64,000 nt of DNA from Marinomonas foliarum. Lineage in GTDB: Bacteria; Pseudomonadota; Gammaproteobacteria; Pseudomonadales; Marinomonadaceae. The first letter of the stretch is position 1; every line of letters starts with the position of its first letter. Below the pieces are notes generated by a model that was not told the origin of the DNA, did no database searches, and worked only from the letters and a program-made list of their open reading frames with translations. A program made the position numbers and the translations under genes. Below, piece by piece: positions 50,120-61,600 of the stretch. Where the stretch lies: NCBI RefSeq assembly GCF_003337275.1, contig NZ_QPJQ01000026.1:1-64000 (forward strand), given 5' to 3'.

Positions 50120-50650
50120 ATGAGCTATAACAAGATCCCTGCTGGCAAAGATGCTCCAAACGACATCAACGTAATCATTGAAATTCCAGCTCAAGCGAAC
50201 CCTGTAAAATACGAAGTGGACCATGACATGGACGCGCTTGTTGTTGATCGCTTCATGACGGCACCAATGTTTTACCCAGCAAACTACGGTTATGTGAACA
50301 ACACATTGGCTGACGACGGCGACCCAGTTGACGTTCTAGTTATCACACCTTACCCAGTTGTTCCTGGCTCTGTTATTCGTTGCCGCCCTGTTGGCGTATT
50401 GAACATGTCTGACGAAGCTGGCATGGACGCAAAATTGGTTGCCGTTCCTCACGAAAAACTAAGCAAAGAATACGGTCATATCCAAGATGTGAACGACATT
50501 CCACAATTGCTACGTGATCAGATCGAACATTTCTTCGAAAACTACAAAACCCTTGAAAAAGGCAAGTGGGTAAAAGTAGAAGGTTGGGCGAACGCCGAAG
50601 AAGCGAAAAAAGCCATCGTTGAAGGCGTAGAAGCATACAACGCTCAGTAA
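50120..50650 (+). CDS. ppa: Inorganic pyrophosphatase
   Basis: Ppa splits pyrophosphate released by biosynthetic reactions. The 176-residue family I enzyme has the signature [19 protein letters not shown] (about 56-74) with three metal-binding Asp, the catalytic Tyr/Lys in [16 protein letters not shown], and [12 protein letters not shown] at the N-terminus. It stands alone, with GGAAG before the ATG and a strong terminator after it. Confidence 0.97.
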   Translation: MSYNKIPAGKDAPNDINVIIEIPAQANPVKYEVDHDMDALVVDRFMTAPMFYPANYGYVNNTLADDGDPVDVLVITPYPVVPGSVIRCRPVGVLNMSDEAGMDAKLVAVPHEKLSKEYGHIQDVNDIPQLLRDQIEHFFENYKTLEKGKWVKVEGWANAEEAKKAIVEGVEAYNAQ

Positions 50651-50682
50651 TTCGTTTATTCTAAACGCTTTATTGTAGGCAT

Positions 50683-50712
50683 AAAAAAACCGATCCTGAG
50701 ATCGGTTTTTTT
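50683..50712. terminator. Bidirectional terminator between ppa and trxB
   Basis: AAAAAAACCGATC and GATCGGTTTTTTT pair around CTGA, giving a classic terminator in both directions for the convergent genes. Confidence 0.9.
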
Positions 50713-50729
50713 GTTTAGAACCTTTGACC

Positions 50730-51716
<987 letters not shown>

Positions 51717-51810
51717 TCAAAGATGGTCGGCTAAAAAGACTGTGATGAATTCTAACGAAAATCTGCTGAAATTCTTAGAGAAAAATATTAATTACTAAAA
51801 TAGGGACTAT

Positions 51811-52587
51811 CTATGACTTTTCAAGCGTCTCGCTGTTTTCAATTGCACACGCAGAACATTCAGGGTCCTGAGTTAAACGCATTTCACGCCAGCTTCCCTC
51901 AAAACCATCAAACAGCCTCAACACGCCATGCTTAACCTTTCCACAACCACTTACCAATTTCAACGCCTCAAGGGCCTGATACACACCTAACAAACCCACA
52001 ACAGGAGCGACAATGCCACTTTCGTTGCAGCTTAGCTGCTGATCAGACAATGACGGGTATAAACACTCGTAACAAGGTGTAGATTGTTGATCGTATAAAA
52101 AGCTTACCAACTGCCCTTCCCAACGAATCGCAGCCGCACTGACTAATGGTTTTTTAAGAGACAAACACGCGCGGTTGATAGCTTGCCTAGCAGTAAAATT
52201 ATCCGTGCAATCTAACACCACATCCGCTTGCTCGACTGCTTTTAGTAAAGAAGCGTCCGCTAATTTATGCGTGATCACCTCTACTTTGATCGCCGAATTT
52301 TTGAGAGCAATTTGCTTCGCAGCAGCTTCCACCTTATTCAGGCCAATCTGACTCTCATCATAAAGCACTTGGCGTGGCAGATTACTACTTTCTAGTTGAT
52401 CGCCATCCGCCAAAGCCAGATGACCAACACCAGACGTTGCCAAATAAGTCGCTGCAATATTGCCAAGCCCACCTAAACCAATAACCAACACTTTTGCTTG
52501 GGCAAGATTGAGCTGCCCCTGAATATCAAAATTGGGCAATAATAACTGACGACTATAACGATCTAACTCTAATTCGTTCATTTTCAC
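51811..52587 (-). CDS. moeB: Molybdopterin-synthase adenylyltransferase (MoeB/ThiF family)
   Basis: The 258-residue E1-like enzyme activates the C-terminal glycine of MoaD (or ThiS). ELDRYSRQLLLPNFDIQGQ at the start, the ATP-binding VIGLGGLGNIAATYL (about 35-49), DNFTARQAINRAC (about 128) and two zinc-binding pairs, CYEC and CSAC, are visible. An AUG two codons in is an alternative start. No molybdenum-cofactor genes are adjacent. ThiF cannot be excluded, but the length and the ELxRYSRQ start suit MoeB. Confidence 0.88.
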   Translation of the reverse strand: MKMNELELDRYSRQLLLPNFDIQGQLNLAQAKVLVIGLGGLGNIAATYLATSGVGHLALADGDQLESSNLPRQVLYDESQIGLNKVEAAAKQIALKNSAIKVEVITHKLADASLLKAVEQADVVLDCTDNFTARQAINRACLSLKKPLVSAAAIRWEGQLVSFLYDQQSTPCYECLYPSLSDQQLSCNESGIVAPVVGLLGVYQALEALKLVSGCGKVKHGVLRLFDGFEGSWREMRLTQDPECSACAIENSETLEKS

Positions 52588-52668
52588 CTTACTTTCTTGT
52601 TACTCATCCTGCCCGACTGGTCAATTCTTTGCTAAACTCGCTTTACTATCTTACCCACGAGCACCGAT

Positions 52669-53967
52669 ATGAAGTTTCCAGGCAGACGCAAACTTAAACA
52701 TTACTTTCCCGTTTCACAACCAAAGCCAGTTCTGCCTACGTCAGAAGTTAGACCCGACAAAGACACTTACATTGTTGGCTTGGACGAAACCATTGTCGAT
52801 GTGGTTGCCAATGTATCTGATCAATTTCTAGAAACGTTTAACATCCAAAAAGGCTTATCAAATCTTGTCGACGCTGAGACTGCCTCTGCTATTTACAGCG
52901 AGTTAACGGCACAAAACAGTATCTCAGATCATTTTGCCGGTGGCACTATTGGCAACACCATACACAACTATTCAGTGTTGGCCGATGATAAATCCGTTCT
53001 ACTTGGCGTTATGTCAGCCAACATCACTTTAGGCTCCCCAGCTTACCATTATATCTGCCATACCAGCAGTAAAGTAGACATGAATCACCTGCAAGGTGTA
53101 CCAGGAGACATTGGCCGCGGTATTACGCTAATCACACCAGATGGCGAGCGTACTTTTGCTATCGCGCCAGGAGACATGGACGAACTGAATGTAGAACATA
53201 TTCCAGAGCACATCATCGCAGGTGGTGCAGCATTGGTAACTTGTGCGTACCCATTACGCCATCAAGGCAAACCCATCAAAAAAGCCATGCTAAAAGCTTT
53301 GGAATACGCGCACAATAATCAGGTCCCAACAGTTCTGACATTAGGCACCAAGCACCTAGTAGAAGAAAACAGAGACGAACTACTTGATATCATCAAGAAA
53401 CACGTCAATGTTTTAGCCATGAACGAACTGGAAGCCGAAGCATTAACAGGCTTATCTGATCCTTTGCAAGCCGCCAGTGCAATTCTAGATTATGTCGATA
53501 TTGTATTGCTGACAGCTGGCCCAGATGGCATGTATTTATGTGGCCACACTGATGATGAGCTAAAACGCGAGACTACCAACCCGATTAAATCTGGCAGCTT
53601 AGCCGATTTCAATCGTTGGGAATTCAGCCGCCCAATGTTACGAGAAGCCTGTAAACAGCCTGTAAAAGTCTTTTCTCACATTGACCCTTATATGGGTGGA
53701 CCTGAAAAAATTCGCAATACCAATGGCGTTGGAGATGGCGCTCTATCCGCTTTGCTGCATGACATTTCAGCCAATCACTTTCACAAAGAAGTGATTCCAA
53801 ACTCTAGCAAGCATTTAGCACCGTTTTTGGCTTACTCATCTTTCGCGCAAATCTGCAAATATTCAAACCGTGTGAGTTACGAAATACTTGCTCAAAATGC
53901 ATCACGTTTATCCAAAGGGTTACCTGAACGAGAAGACAGCTTAGAAGAAGCTTATTGGGAAAGATAA
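52669..53967 (+). CDS. gsk: Inosine-guanosine kinase
   Basis: Gsk phosphorylates inosine and guanosine in purine salvage. The 432-residue PfkB-family protein has the long N-terminus FPGRRKLKHYFPVSQ typical of Gsk, GGTIGNTIHNYSVLADD (about 84-100), VNVLAMNELEAEALTG (about 245) and the catalytic NTNGVGDGALSALLHD (about 352-367) with its anion-hole GxGD. It is divergent from moeB and followed by a strong terminator. Confidence 0.93.
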   Translation: MKFPGRRKLKHYFPVSQPKPVLPTSEVRPDKDTYIVGLDETIVDVVANVSDQFLETFNIQKGLSNLVDAETASAIYSELTAQNSISDHFAGGTIGNTIHNYSVLADDKSVLLGVMSANITLGSPAYHYICHTSSKVDMNHLQGVPGDIGRGITLITPDGERTFAIAPGDMDELNVEHIPEHIIAGGAALVTCAYPLRHQGKPIKKAMLKALEYAHNNQVPTVLTLGTKHLVEENRDELLDIIKKHVNVLAMNELEAEALTGLSDPLQAASAILDYVDIVLLTAGPDGMYLCGHTDDELKRETTNPIKSGSLADFNRWEFSRPMLREACKQPVKVFSHIDPYMGGPEKIRNTNGVGDGALSALLHDISANHFHKEVIPNSSKHLAPFLAYSSFAQICKYSNRVSYEILAQNASRLSKGLPEREDSLEEAYWER

Positions 53968-53991
53968 CACCACACTCAGTTTCTTACAGAC

Positions 53992-54024
53992 ATAAAAAAA
54001 CCATGCAATGCATGGTTTTTTATA
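53992..54024. terminator. Bidirectional terminator between gsk and cheW
   Basis: AAAAAAACCATGCA and TGCATGGTTTTTT form a continuous stem with T runs on both strands, between convergent genes. Confidence 0.88.
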
Positions 54025-54066
54025 TTCTTATTAAAGAGAATTGCTCTAAGTAAAGAAGCGGTTCGC

Positions 54067-54576
54067 TTAACTCATCGCTTCGATGCCAAGTGCTTCATTA
54101 CGCTCAAACATTCGATTAAGCTCAAGCAAAATAACCAACTCTTCTTCTTTCTGATAAACACCTTGAATGAACTTCAATGCTTCATCATTACCAACGCTAG
54201 GGCTTTGCTCAATCTCGCCTTGGTACAAATAGAATACTTCTTGAACAGCATCAACCAGCAAGCCAACTTGCTCACCATCGTGCTCAATAATAATGATGCG
54301 AGTATCGTCAGAAATTGTACACTCAGGCAGGCTAAAGCGAACTCGAGTGTCTACAACAGTCACGACATTACCACGTAAATTAACGATACCTAAAACATAA
54401 GAAGGCGCACCTGGAACTGGAGCGATTTCGCTATAACGTAGCACTTCTTTAATCTGCATGACGTTAATACCATAGGTCTCGTCAATCAGCTTAAAAGTTA
54501 GATACTGTAACAACTCACCTTTATTCGATTCAGATAAGGCTTTCCCATTTTCTTTAATAGGCGCTAATTCAGACAT
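54067..54576 (-). CDS. cheW: Chemotaxis coupling protein CheW
   Basis: The 169-residue protein is a single CheW domain: YLTFKLIDETYGINVMQIKEVLR in two pieces (about 25-47), PGAPSYVLGIVNLRGNVVTVVDTR (in pieces about 54-77) and VQEVFYL near 113. CheW links chemoreceptors to CheA. No other chemotaxis gene is adjacent, so it is an orphan copy in this window. It may serve a receptor array or type IV pilus pathway encoded elsewhere. Confidence 0.9.
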   Translation of the reverse strand: MSELAPIKENGKALSESNKGELLQYLTFKLIDETYGINVMQIKEVLRYSEIAPVPGAPSYVLGIVNLRGNVVTVVDTRVRFSLPECTISDDTRIIIIEHDGEQVGLLVDAVQEVFYLYQGEIEQSPSVGNDEALKFIQGVYQKEEELVILLELNRMFERNEALGIEAMS

Positions 54577-54681
54577 GGCTCACATCCATATTCAGTTTAA
54601 TAAGAGTAATGTAGAACTCATCACAAGCTTTGTCTAGTGTAAACAAAATGTGATGAGCCTACGAGCAAAGTTAAGTAACAA

Positions 54682-55545
54682 TTAGTTGTCTTGTTGTATC
54701 CCAACTATTGTCCAATTTCCATTTGCATCAGACATGTTCTTTTCCAAATGCCAAATTTCATTGGTTTCGGAAGTCTGATCACCTTCTTTGATCCAGCCTG
54801 AAAACTGCAAAGAAATAGAAGCGATAGAGCCTACATACTCACCGCGAACAATTTCAACCATCAAGGAAACCACTTCAGTACGAGGCTTATCATTGCCGTA
54901 TGAAGCACGTTCAGTCACCAAAAGGTTGTAAAGCTCAGGGCTCACATAATCTAGAATTTCATCAAAATTATTGTCATCCCAGGCTTTTTGCAAAGTGATG
55001 TAATGGTTTTTCGCTTCAGCAACAAACGCTTGCTCATTAAAACCTGGCGGAAGCTTAATTTCTGGCTGTGAACCAAAGCCACTAATACCAGACATTGGAG
55101 AAGGCTGTACGCCATCACGAGTTGAGTTTGGCATCTCGCGGAACATACCATTAGTACCTGCAGCATCAGCTTGAGCTGCGCGACGTTTTGGCGCGATGAA
55201 GAACTTGTAAACCAAGAAACCAATCAAGGCAAATAGCAAAATATCACCGAAAGAAATGCCGTCAAAAGCACCGCTTCCTAGTAAGGCGGCAAAAATACCA
55301 CCAGCCAATAACCCGCCTAACAAACCGCCGCCCATTCCACCTAAGAATCCAGGTTTTTTAGCGCCAGCCGCCGCATTTGTTGTACCAGCTGTGCTATTTG
55401 TTGCGCTTTTAGGTTTAGAAATAGAAAAGCTTTTACCAAAACTTTTACCACCACCAAACTTCTTCGCATGAACATCTGCACTATAACCGCCAGCGCCGAT
55501 TGCCAAAACAAACGCCATTAACATGGCAAATACTGTTGTTTTCAC
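54682..55545 (-). CDS. Tim44-like domain protein
   Basis: The 287-residue protein has a signal peptide (AMLMAFVLAIGAGGYSADVHA), a low-complexity Gly/Ser/Lys-rich stretch (about 28-65), glycine-rich hydrophobic segments (GFLGGMGGGLLGGLLAGGIFAALLG, in pieces about 65-90; ILLFALIGFLVYKFF about 100-115) and a C-terminal Tim44-like domain (about 155-285; YITLQKAWDDNNFDEILDYVSPELY in pieces). Bacterial members are membrane-associated and of unknown function. It precedes trpS's downstream end by operon: trpS then this gene are not linked; it lies 11 bp downstream of the trpS start region's opposite end, i.e. next gene after trpS on the same strand is this one. Confidence 0.85.
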   Translation of the reverse strand: MKTTVFAMLMAFVLAIGAGGYSADVHAKKFGGGKSFGKSFSISKPKSATNSTAGTTNAAAGAKKPGFLGGMGGGLLGGLLAGGIFAALLGSGAFDGISFGDILLFALIGFLVYKFFIAPKRRAAQADAAGTNGMFREMPNSTRDGVQPSPMSGISGFGSQPEIKLPPGFNEQAFVAEAKNHYITLQKAWDDNNFDEILDYVSPELYNLLVTERASYGNDKPRTEVVSLMVEIVRGEYVGSIASISLQFSGWIKEGDQTSETNEIWHLEKNMSDANGNWTIVGIQQDN

Positions 55546-55556
55546 AAAACTCTCCT

Positions 55557-56564
55557 TTATTTAAAATTGACCAAACCAACGGCATTGCGTAGGTCTGAAA
55601 TCAGTCCACGTGCACGAGCTCGTGCCTTCTCCGCCCCGGCCTGTAAAATTTCTTCTACATGAGTTGGATTAGCAATTAACTCCAAGTACTTTTCACGTGG
55701 TTCAGATAGTTGACCATTAACCAAAGCAAAAAGTTCCTTCTTTGCCTCTCCCCACGCAATGCCATCTACAAAATTCTGACGCATTTGCGCTGTTTGCTCT
55801 GGAGTAGCGAACGCTTTATAAATATCAAACACAGTCGAATCCTCAGGGTCTTTCGCTTCACCTGGTTCTAACAAGTTTGTTTTGATCTTATTAATACCTT
55901 TTTGCAGTTTTTTCTCGGTATCAAATAATGGAATCGTATTATTGTAACTCTTACTCATCTTACGGCCGTCTAAGCCTTTCAAAATAGAGCCCTCTTCGCC
56001 AACAACCGCTTCAGGTAATACGAAGTGCTCACCAAATAAATGGTTAAAACGACCCGCAATATCACGGGCCATTTCGATATGCTGAATTTGGTCACGGCCG
56101 ACTGGTACTTTATGCGCATTAAACGCCAAAATATCAGCCGCCATTAATACTGGATAGCAAAACAAGCCCATGGTAATACCAAAGTCTGGGTCTTGCTCAT
56201 TGGCAAGGTTTTCGTCCACTGCGCCTTTATAAGCGTGAGCACGGTTCATCAAACCTTTTGCGGTTACGCAAGTCAGTAGCCAATTTAGTTCGGCAATTTC
56301 AGGAATATCAGACTGACGGTAGAAAGTTGCTTTGTCGGTATCTAAACCACACGCTAGCCAAGTCGCCGCAATTTCTAAACGAGACTGTTTCACACGCTCT
56401 GGATCCTGACACTTGATCAACGCATGATAGTCCGCAAGAAAGAAGTAAGATTCCGTATTTTCTTGACGGCTTGCTTCGATCGCAGGACGAATTGCCCCCA
56501 CATAGTTTCCTAGGTGTGGAGTGCCTGTGGTGGTAACACCGGTTAAAACAATTTCTTTTGCCAT
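55557..56564 (-). CDS. trpS: Tryptophanyl-tRNA synthetase
   Basis: TrpS charges tRNA-Trp. The 335-residue class I synthetase has [18 protein letters not shown] with the HLGN-type HIGH motif (about 8-25), [15 protein letters not shown] (about 145) and the KMSKS loop [11 protein letters not shown] (about 198). ATG lies at 56564. The Tim44-like gene follows 11 bp downstream on the same strand. The 56565-56727 region separates it from recD and shows no gene. Confidence 0.96.
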   Translation of the reverse strand: MAKEIVLTGVTTTGTPHLGNYVGAIRPAIEASRQENTESYFFLADYHALIKCQDPERVKQSRLEIAATWLACGLDTDKATFYRQSDIPEIAELNWLLTCVTAKGLMNRAHAYKGAVDENLANEQDPDFGITMGLFCYPVLMAADILAFNAHKVPVGRDQIQHIEMARDIAGRFNHLFGEHFVLPEAVVGEEGSILKGLDGRKMSKSYNNTIPLFDTEKKLQKGINKIKTNLLEPGEAKDPEDSTVFDIYKAFATPEQTAQMRQNFVDGIAWGEAKKELFALVNGQLSEPREKYLELIANPTHVEEILQAGAEKARARARGLISDLRNAVGLVNFK

Positions 56565-56727
56565 TGCTGCTACTCTTTCCTACTTTACATAATGTCGAAA
56601 TTTGAAATTTTATAGTGTTGAAATGCCGCTTACCCTAACATAAAAAAATCACATCAAGAATCGCACAACAAGATTATTTATTCCTATATTCAATATCTTA
56701 TCCATAATGGATGCGAATAATGAAATA

Positions 56728-58662
56728 TCAATGCCAAAGCTCTCCGATAAGACCAGAATCCCGCTGAATACGCGCACTGCTTGCTGCCCGAATTAATCCG
56801 CTCGATCCCCATAAACTAAAAGACTTTTTCGCCCGAGTAATGCCAGTGTAAAGCAGCTCTTTGGTCAACACTGGCGATGGCGTCAGAGGCAACAGCAAAG
56901 CAACTTGATCAAACTCAGAGCCTTGGGATTTATGTACTGTCATTGCAAACACCACTTCAAATTCACTCAAACGACTCGGCAGCAAGCCGGTAAAAGAGCC
57001 ATCAGACTGCATAAACCAGACTCGAAGACGCTGAAACTCATCAGGCATACAAAGACCGATGTCACCGTTGAACAAGCCCAAGGCGGCATCATTTCGGGTT
57101 AGCATCACCGCTTTTCCTGGATACCAAACATGCGGATCCTTTACTCGTCCACGTTGATAGAAATACTGTTCCAGCTGAGCATTGATCTTCTCGACGCCAA
57201 ACTCACCTTGGCGCACAGCGGTCAAAATCTGATAACGGGAAAACACCTCATAGAGCTTGGTAATATCTAAATTCTGACGTACTGCGTCCCAGTAGTCATC
57301 ATAGCCTTTTGCCAAGGTCGCAATATCGGCTTTGCTCTGTCCATCTTCCGGTACTCGCCACTCTACATCGGTGTAATTAGACTCAAGGCAACGCAACACG
57401 GCAGAGCTGTTACCAGCGTTCATTGCTTTTGCCAAGTGCCCAATACCGCTGTTTGCATCAAACCTATAACTGGTACGCAATAAGGTTAACCCGCGACTCA
57501 TTGGCGGTGCCGACGGATTACCAAACGGCGCCAGATTTTCTCCGGTTAGATGAGCGAGGCGACCCGCCCACTCTGGTTGAAAGTAGACCTCTTCGATGCC
57601 GTAAGATAAATCCCCTAACACACTGCCCGCTTCTACCGAGGCGAGTTGATCTTTATCGCCTAATAAAATGAGTCGAGCGTGTGGTGGCATGGCATCAATC
57701 AACTTTGCCATCATTGGCAAATCCACCATGGACACTTCGTCCACCAGCAACACATCCAAATGCAAAGGGTTTTCTTTATTGTGCTTAAATCGACTGCGCC
57801 CAAAATCACTGCCTAATAAACGATGCAGGGTACTGGCTTGTTCTGGAATGGCAAGTTTAACCTCGTCACTTAATGGCAAATCCGTCTTGGCTTTTGAAAT
57901 GGACTCAGTCAATCGCGCCGCCGCTTTACCGGTTGGTGCGGCCAGCTCGATACGTAACAACTTTCCTTCAGCGAGTGACTGAGCCACCAGCAAGGCCAAC
58001 AAACGTGTCACAGTGGTTGTCTTGCCGGTTCCAGGACCACCACTGATCACAGAGAAAGGCAAGCTTGCCGCATTGGCGACCGCGACTTTTTGCCAATCAA
58101 GCGTATCTGATTGGTTAGGAAAAAGTTGTGCTAACAAACTTGCATCCACAGCAAAAGGCGCAACAGAAAATTGCCCTTTAAGATAATTCAGCACCTGTTG
58201 TTCATATTGATAATAGCGATACAAATACAAACGCGTACCAGCCAAGACCATTGGTCGTTCAGCTAAATTTGTCTCAGTAGACACCAAGCGACTGGCCTGC
58301 AGAAATTCACACCAAGCAGAAACACTGTTCACGCCGCTATGATGCAATACCATTCGTAACTCATCTAATTCCACACCTTCTGGCGGAGTTTGCCAGATAG
58401 TCGCTAGATCGATACAAATATGCCCTGCGCCAAGATACGCACTGCACAAAGCACCAGCGATATGAATCGCGCTATTTTTTTCATCTGGCTTGCCCTCTTT
58501 GGCATGTTGCGCCAGCTGCTCAATCCATTGGCAATCAATCGCTCTTAATACGCCTTTGGCTTGCCAAGCAGACAAACTGAATGGCGTGGATACAGGAGAG
58601 TTTTCCTCAAGCTTTGTTTCATTAAGAGAGTCAAGCAAACCTAGCTGATTAGAAAAGTCCAT
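56728..58662 (-). CDS. recD: Exodeoxyribonuclease V alpha subunit
   Basis: RecD is the fast 5'-3' helicase of RecBCD. The ATG at 58662 (DFSNQLGLLDS start) is preferred, giving 644 residues; it overlaps the recB end by 14 bp. Motifs include Walker A SGGPGTGKTTTVTRLLAL (about 208-225), LLVDEVSMVDLPMMAKL (about 310), LLGDKDQLASVEAGSVLGD (about 336) and the C-terminal MTVHKSQGSEFDQVALLLP and LLYTGITRAKKSFSLWG. Third gene of the recC-recB-recD operon. Confidence 0.95.
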   Translation of the reverse strand: MDFSNQLGLLDSLNETKLEENSPVSTPFSLSAWQAKGVLRAIDCQWIEQLAQHAKEGKPDEKNSAIHIAGALCSAYLGAGHICIDLATIWQTPPEGVELDELRMVLHHSGVNSVSAWCEFLQASRLVSTETNLAERPMVLAGTRLYLYRYYQYEQQVLNYLKGQFSVAPFAVDASLLAQLFPNQSDTLDWQKVAVANAASLPFSVISGGPGTGKTTTVTRLLALLVAQSLAEGKLLRIELAAPTGKAAARLTESISKAKTDLPLSDEVKLAIPEQASTLHRLLGSDFGRSRFKHNKENPLHLDVLLVDEVSMVDLPMMAKLIDAMPPHARLILLGDKDQLASVEAGSVLGDLSYGIEEVYFQPEWAGRLAHLTGENLAPFGNPSAPPMSRGLTLLRTSYRFDANSGIGHLAKAMNAGNSSAVLRCLESNYTDVEWRVPEDGQSKADIATLAKGYDDYWDAVRQNLDITKLYEVFSRYQILTAVRQGEFGVEKINAQLEQYFYQRGRVKDPHVWYPGKAVMLTRNDAALGLFNGDIGLCMPDEFQRLRVWFMQSDGSFTGLLPSRLSEFEVVFAMTVHKSQGSEFDQVALLLPLTPSPVLTKELLYTGITRAKKSFSLWGSSGLIRAASSARIQRDSGLIGELWH

Positions 58663-61600
58663 ATTGTACCGCCTCGTGATTTTCTGGCTTATCACTTTCG
58701 CCGCTAAACAATTTGTCTAAAGCGGTAACATGTTCAAAGGTTAAGCGGCTATGGAATACACCGGTTTGTTGTTCTGGCTGCATACCACGGAGAAACAAAT
58801 ACACCACACCACCAACATGTTTTTCGTAATCGTAATTTGGCAAGCGCTGCTTTAACAGACGATGCAACGCCAAGGTATAAAGCTGATATTGCAAATCGTA
58901 TCTGTGCTCGGCAATGGCATGAACCAATTTCTCTGGCTCGTAATCAGCAAAGTCGTCACCCAAGTAATTGGACTTATAGTCCAACACGTAATAACGACCT
59001 TGGTACTCAAACAACAAATCGATAAAGCCTTTTAGCATGCCTTTTAACGGACGATCCTGAATCATAGGCGCAACACGAGACACCTCATCGTACTCACGAG
59101 AAATACGATCCAATTGCAAGGCATTCATGCCTGTCACCGGAATAAAAAACTCCATTTCCTTACGACAAGCTGATGGTGCCAAACTTCCTAAACTCATTCC
59201 CGCCATTAGCTCAGTATTGACGATGTCTGGCAGCCATTCGCTCAATACATCTTGCCATTCATCAAACCCCTGACGCTCGTAAAAATCAGCCATTAACTTA
59301 TGGTGACTGGTTTTTAATAAATCGTTAAAGCTCGGGTTGCTCGACACATCATGAAGCGCTTTGCCTTCCAATGTGTCATGCAAGAATGTTCCCGGCTTGG
59401 CGCCTTTGGGGAAAGTGAAGCGATTTTGCTCTGGCGCTTCTTGACTGTCTTTTACATCAACGTCTTCCGCCAATGGATCAAGCAAGCGTGTGGTTTCATC
59501 CAAGCCAGGCACACTTTCGTCGTGTTGCTCTTTGTCTTCTACCACCAGCGAGGAATAACTTCCCACCCACCAATCTCGTTCCACGCGTCCGGTAAAGGTT
59601 CTTGCATGAGGCTCGGTCAATTGCGCCTGTGCCATCTTAAAGCGCGGCAAACGCGGTGGTTCCTCGGGCAATTCCAGCAAGCCCATTTGCCCATCTTGAT
59701 AACGCTCACAAAGACGTTCGATACTTGGGTACAAATCCCCTGCCTCAAGCGCCTCACCTTCACCAATCAAGGCCCCAACACCGCTAAGGTGAACATCTGA
59801 CACAGCGCCACGAGACTTATTCGAGCTTTTGCCCACTTCCATCGAGCCAATAAAACACGCCTCTTTAGAACGAGTTAACGCCACATAAGCCAAGCGAATT
59901 TCCGCCGCGTAGAGTTCTTCTTTATGAAGCTCGGTTTGCGTTTCATCGGGATCAATAGCAATCCACAATTGCTGTTGCGCATCGTGATACAAAGCCGATT
60001 TTTCTTGATCTCGATACGGCGTAAAAGCAAATGGCAAATACACGATTGGGTATTCCAAGCCCTTACTTTTGTGAATGGTGACAATTCGTACCAGTTCCGC
60101 ATCCGTTTCGAGGCGGATCTTTTGTTCGTCACTGTTGCCATTCGGATTTTGAATCGCCAACCTGAGGTAACGTAAAACCCCTTCTTTAGAATCCAACTCA
60201 AGGGATTTTTGCTGTAACTTTTCGGTTAAATGCAAAAAGTCGGTTAAGCGGCGCTCGCCACCGGTATGGCTTAGCATGTTCGCCGCCAACGCCACGTCCT
60301 GCATAAACTCACGCAACATGGGTAACAAGCCTTGTTTGTCCCAGATTTCTAGATAATCACGGAAAGCTTGTCCCCACTTTTCGTACACCACGTCGTCGTG
60401 ATTCAGTGTATCCAAGTCTTCTAGTGACCAATCTACCAAGCTGGTTGCCAAGGCGGAGCGCAGTTTACTTTCTTGTCCATTGGATAAAATCGCCGTCAGC
60501 ACGATCAATAGCTCTCGCGACTCGACGGTTTCGAACACCGAACCTTTGTCGCTCAAATACACACTGGCAATGCCACGCTGACGCAATGCGTCTTTTAATG
60601 CATTGGCTTGACTAAAGTTGGTTACCAACAAGGCAACGTCTTTTGGCCGCACGCCTTTGCCATCAAGCAACGCCTGTCCTTGCTGGCCTTCCAGTAAGAT
60701 TTCATGGAGATGCGCTGCGCAAGATTCCGCCAGGGTTTGACGATATTCTTTTGCCGACACGGGCTCATCACTGCGTTGATACAAAAACTGCAACGCGGCT
60801 TGGGTTTGACCTTGTCGAGAAAAACCACTGGCAACGCCACGGTCTTGCACTTCCACGAAAGGAATCCCCGCCACTCGAAAGGGTTCCGCTTGCGTAGTAA
60901 AAAGCCCATTAACAGACTGAATCATGGCCGCAGAAGAGCGATAATTGGTCGCCAAAGAGTACACAGCATCGACACGTTTTTTGGCCGCCAAATAGGTATA
61001 AATATCCGCGCCACGAAAGGCATAAATTGCCTGTTTAGGGTCGCCGATCATGATCAATCCAAGCGTATTTTGGTCCACTTGCGCTGACGCATAAATCGTC
61101 GAGAAAATCCGATATTGCACCGCATCCGTGTCTTGGAACTCATCGATCAGAGCAATCGGATAAAGATGACGAATGCGTTCGGCTAATTTACCCGCTTCAT
61201 CTTGCGTTAGCGCCACATCGAGAGAGGTCAGCAAGTCTGTGAACGTCAGAGATTGTGTGCTGCGCTTCCAGCGTTTCATGCGCTCTTGAGTTTGTTGCCA
61301 AAGTTGAGTCAGCAATACCGCTTTTAATCGCCCCGCATCAGGAAAGCTTTCCCGCAAAGACTGCACCAAGCCAAAAAATTCGTGCGCAGGCAAATCGCCA
61401 CCTTTACTCAATCGGCTAGCGTGCTCGTTGGTATCAAATTTTTCGAGGCTTTTGTCTAATTCAAAACGCGAGGAACGCGCCCATTGCGTCATAGCCTCAA
61501 TATCTTTCGAGGGGTCTTTGCGCCAAAAAGTGCGCTTAATACCGCTGCGCTCAAGAGCATCAATAATATCTTGCGACTGACTCAACCACATGGCGCGCAC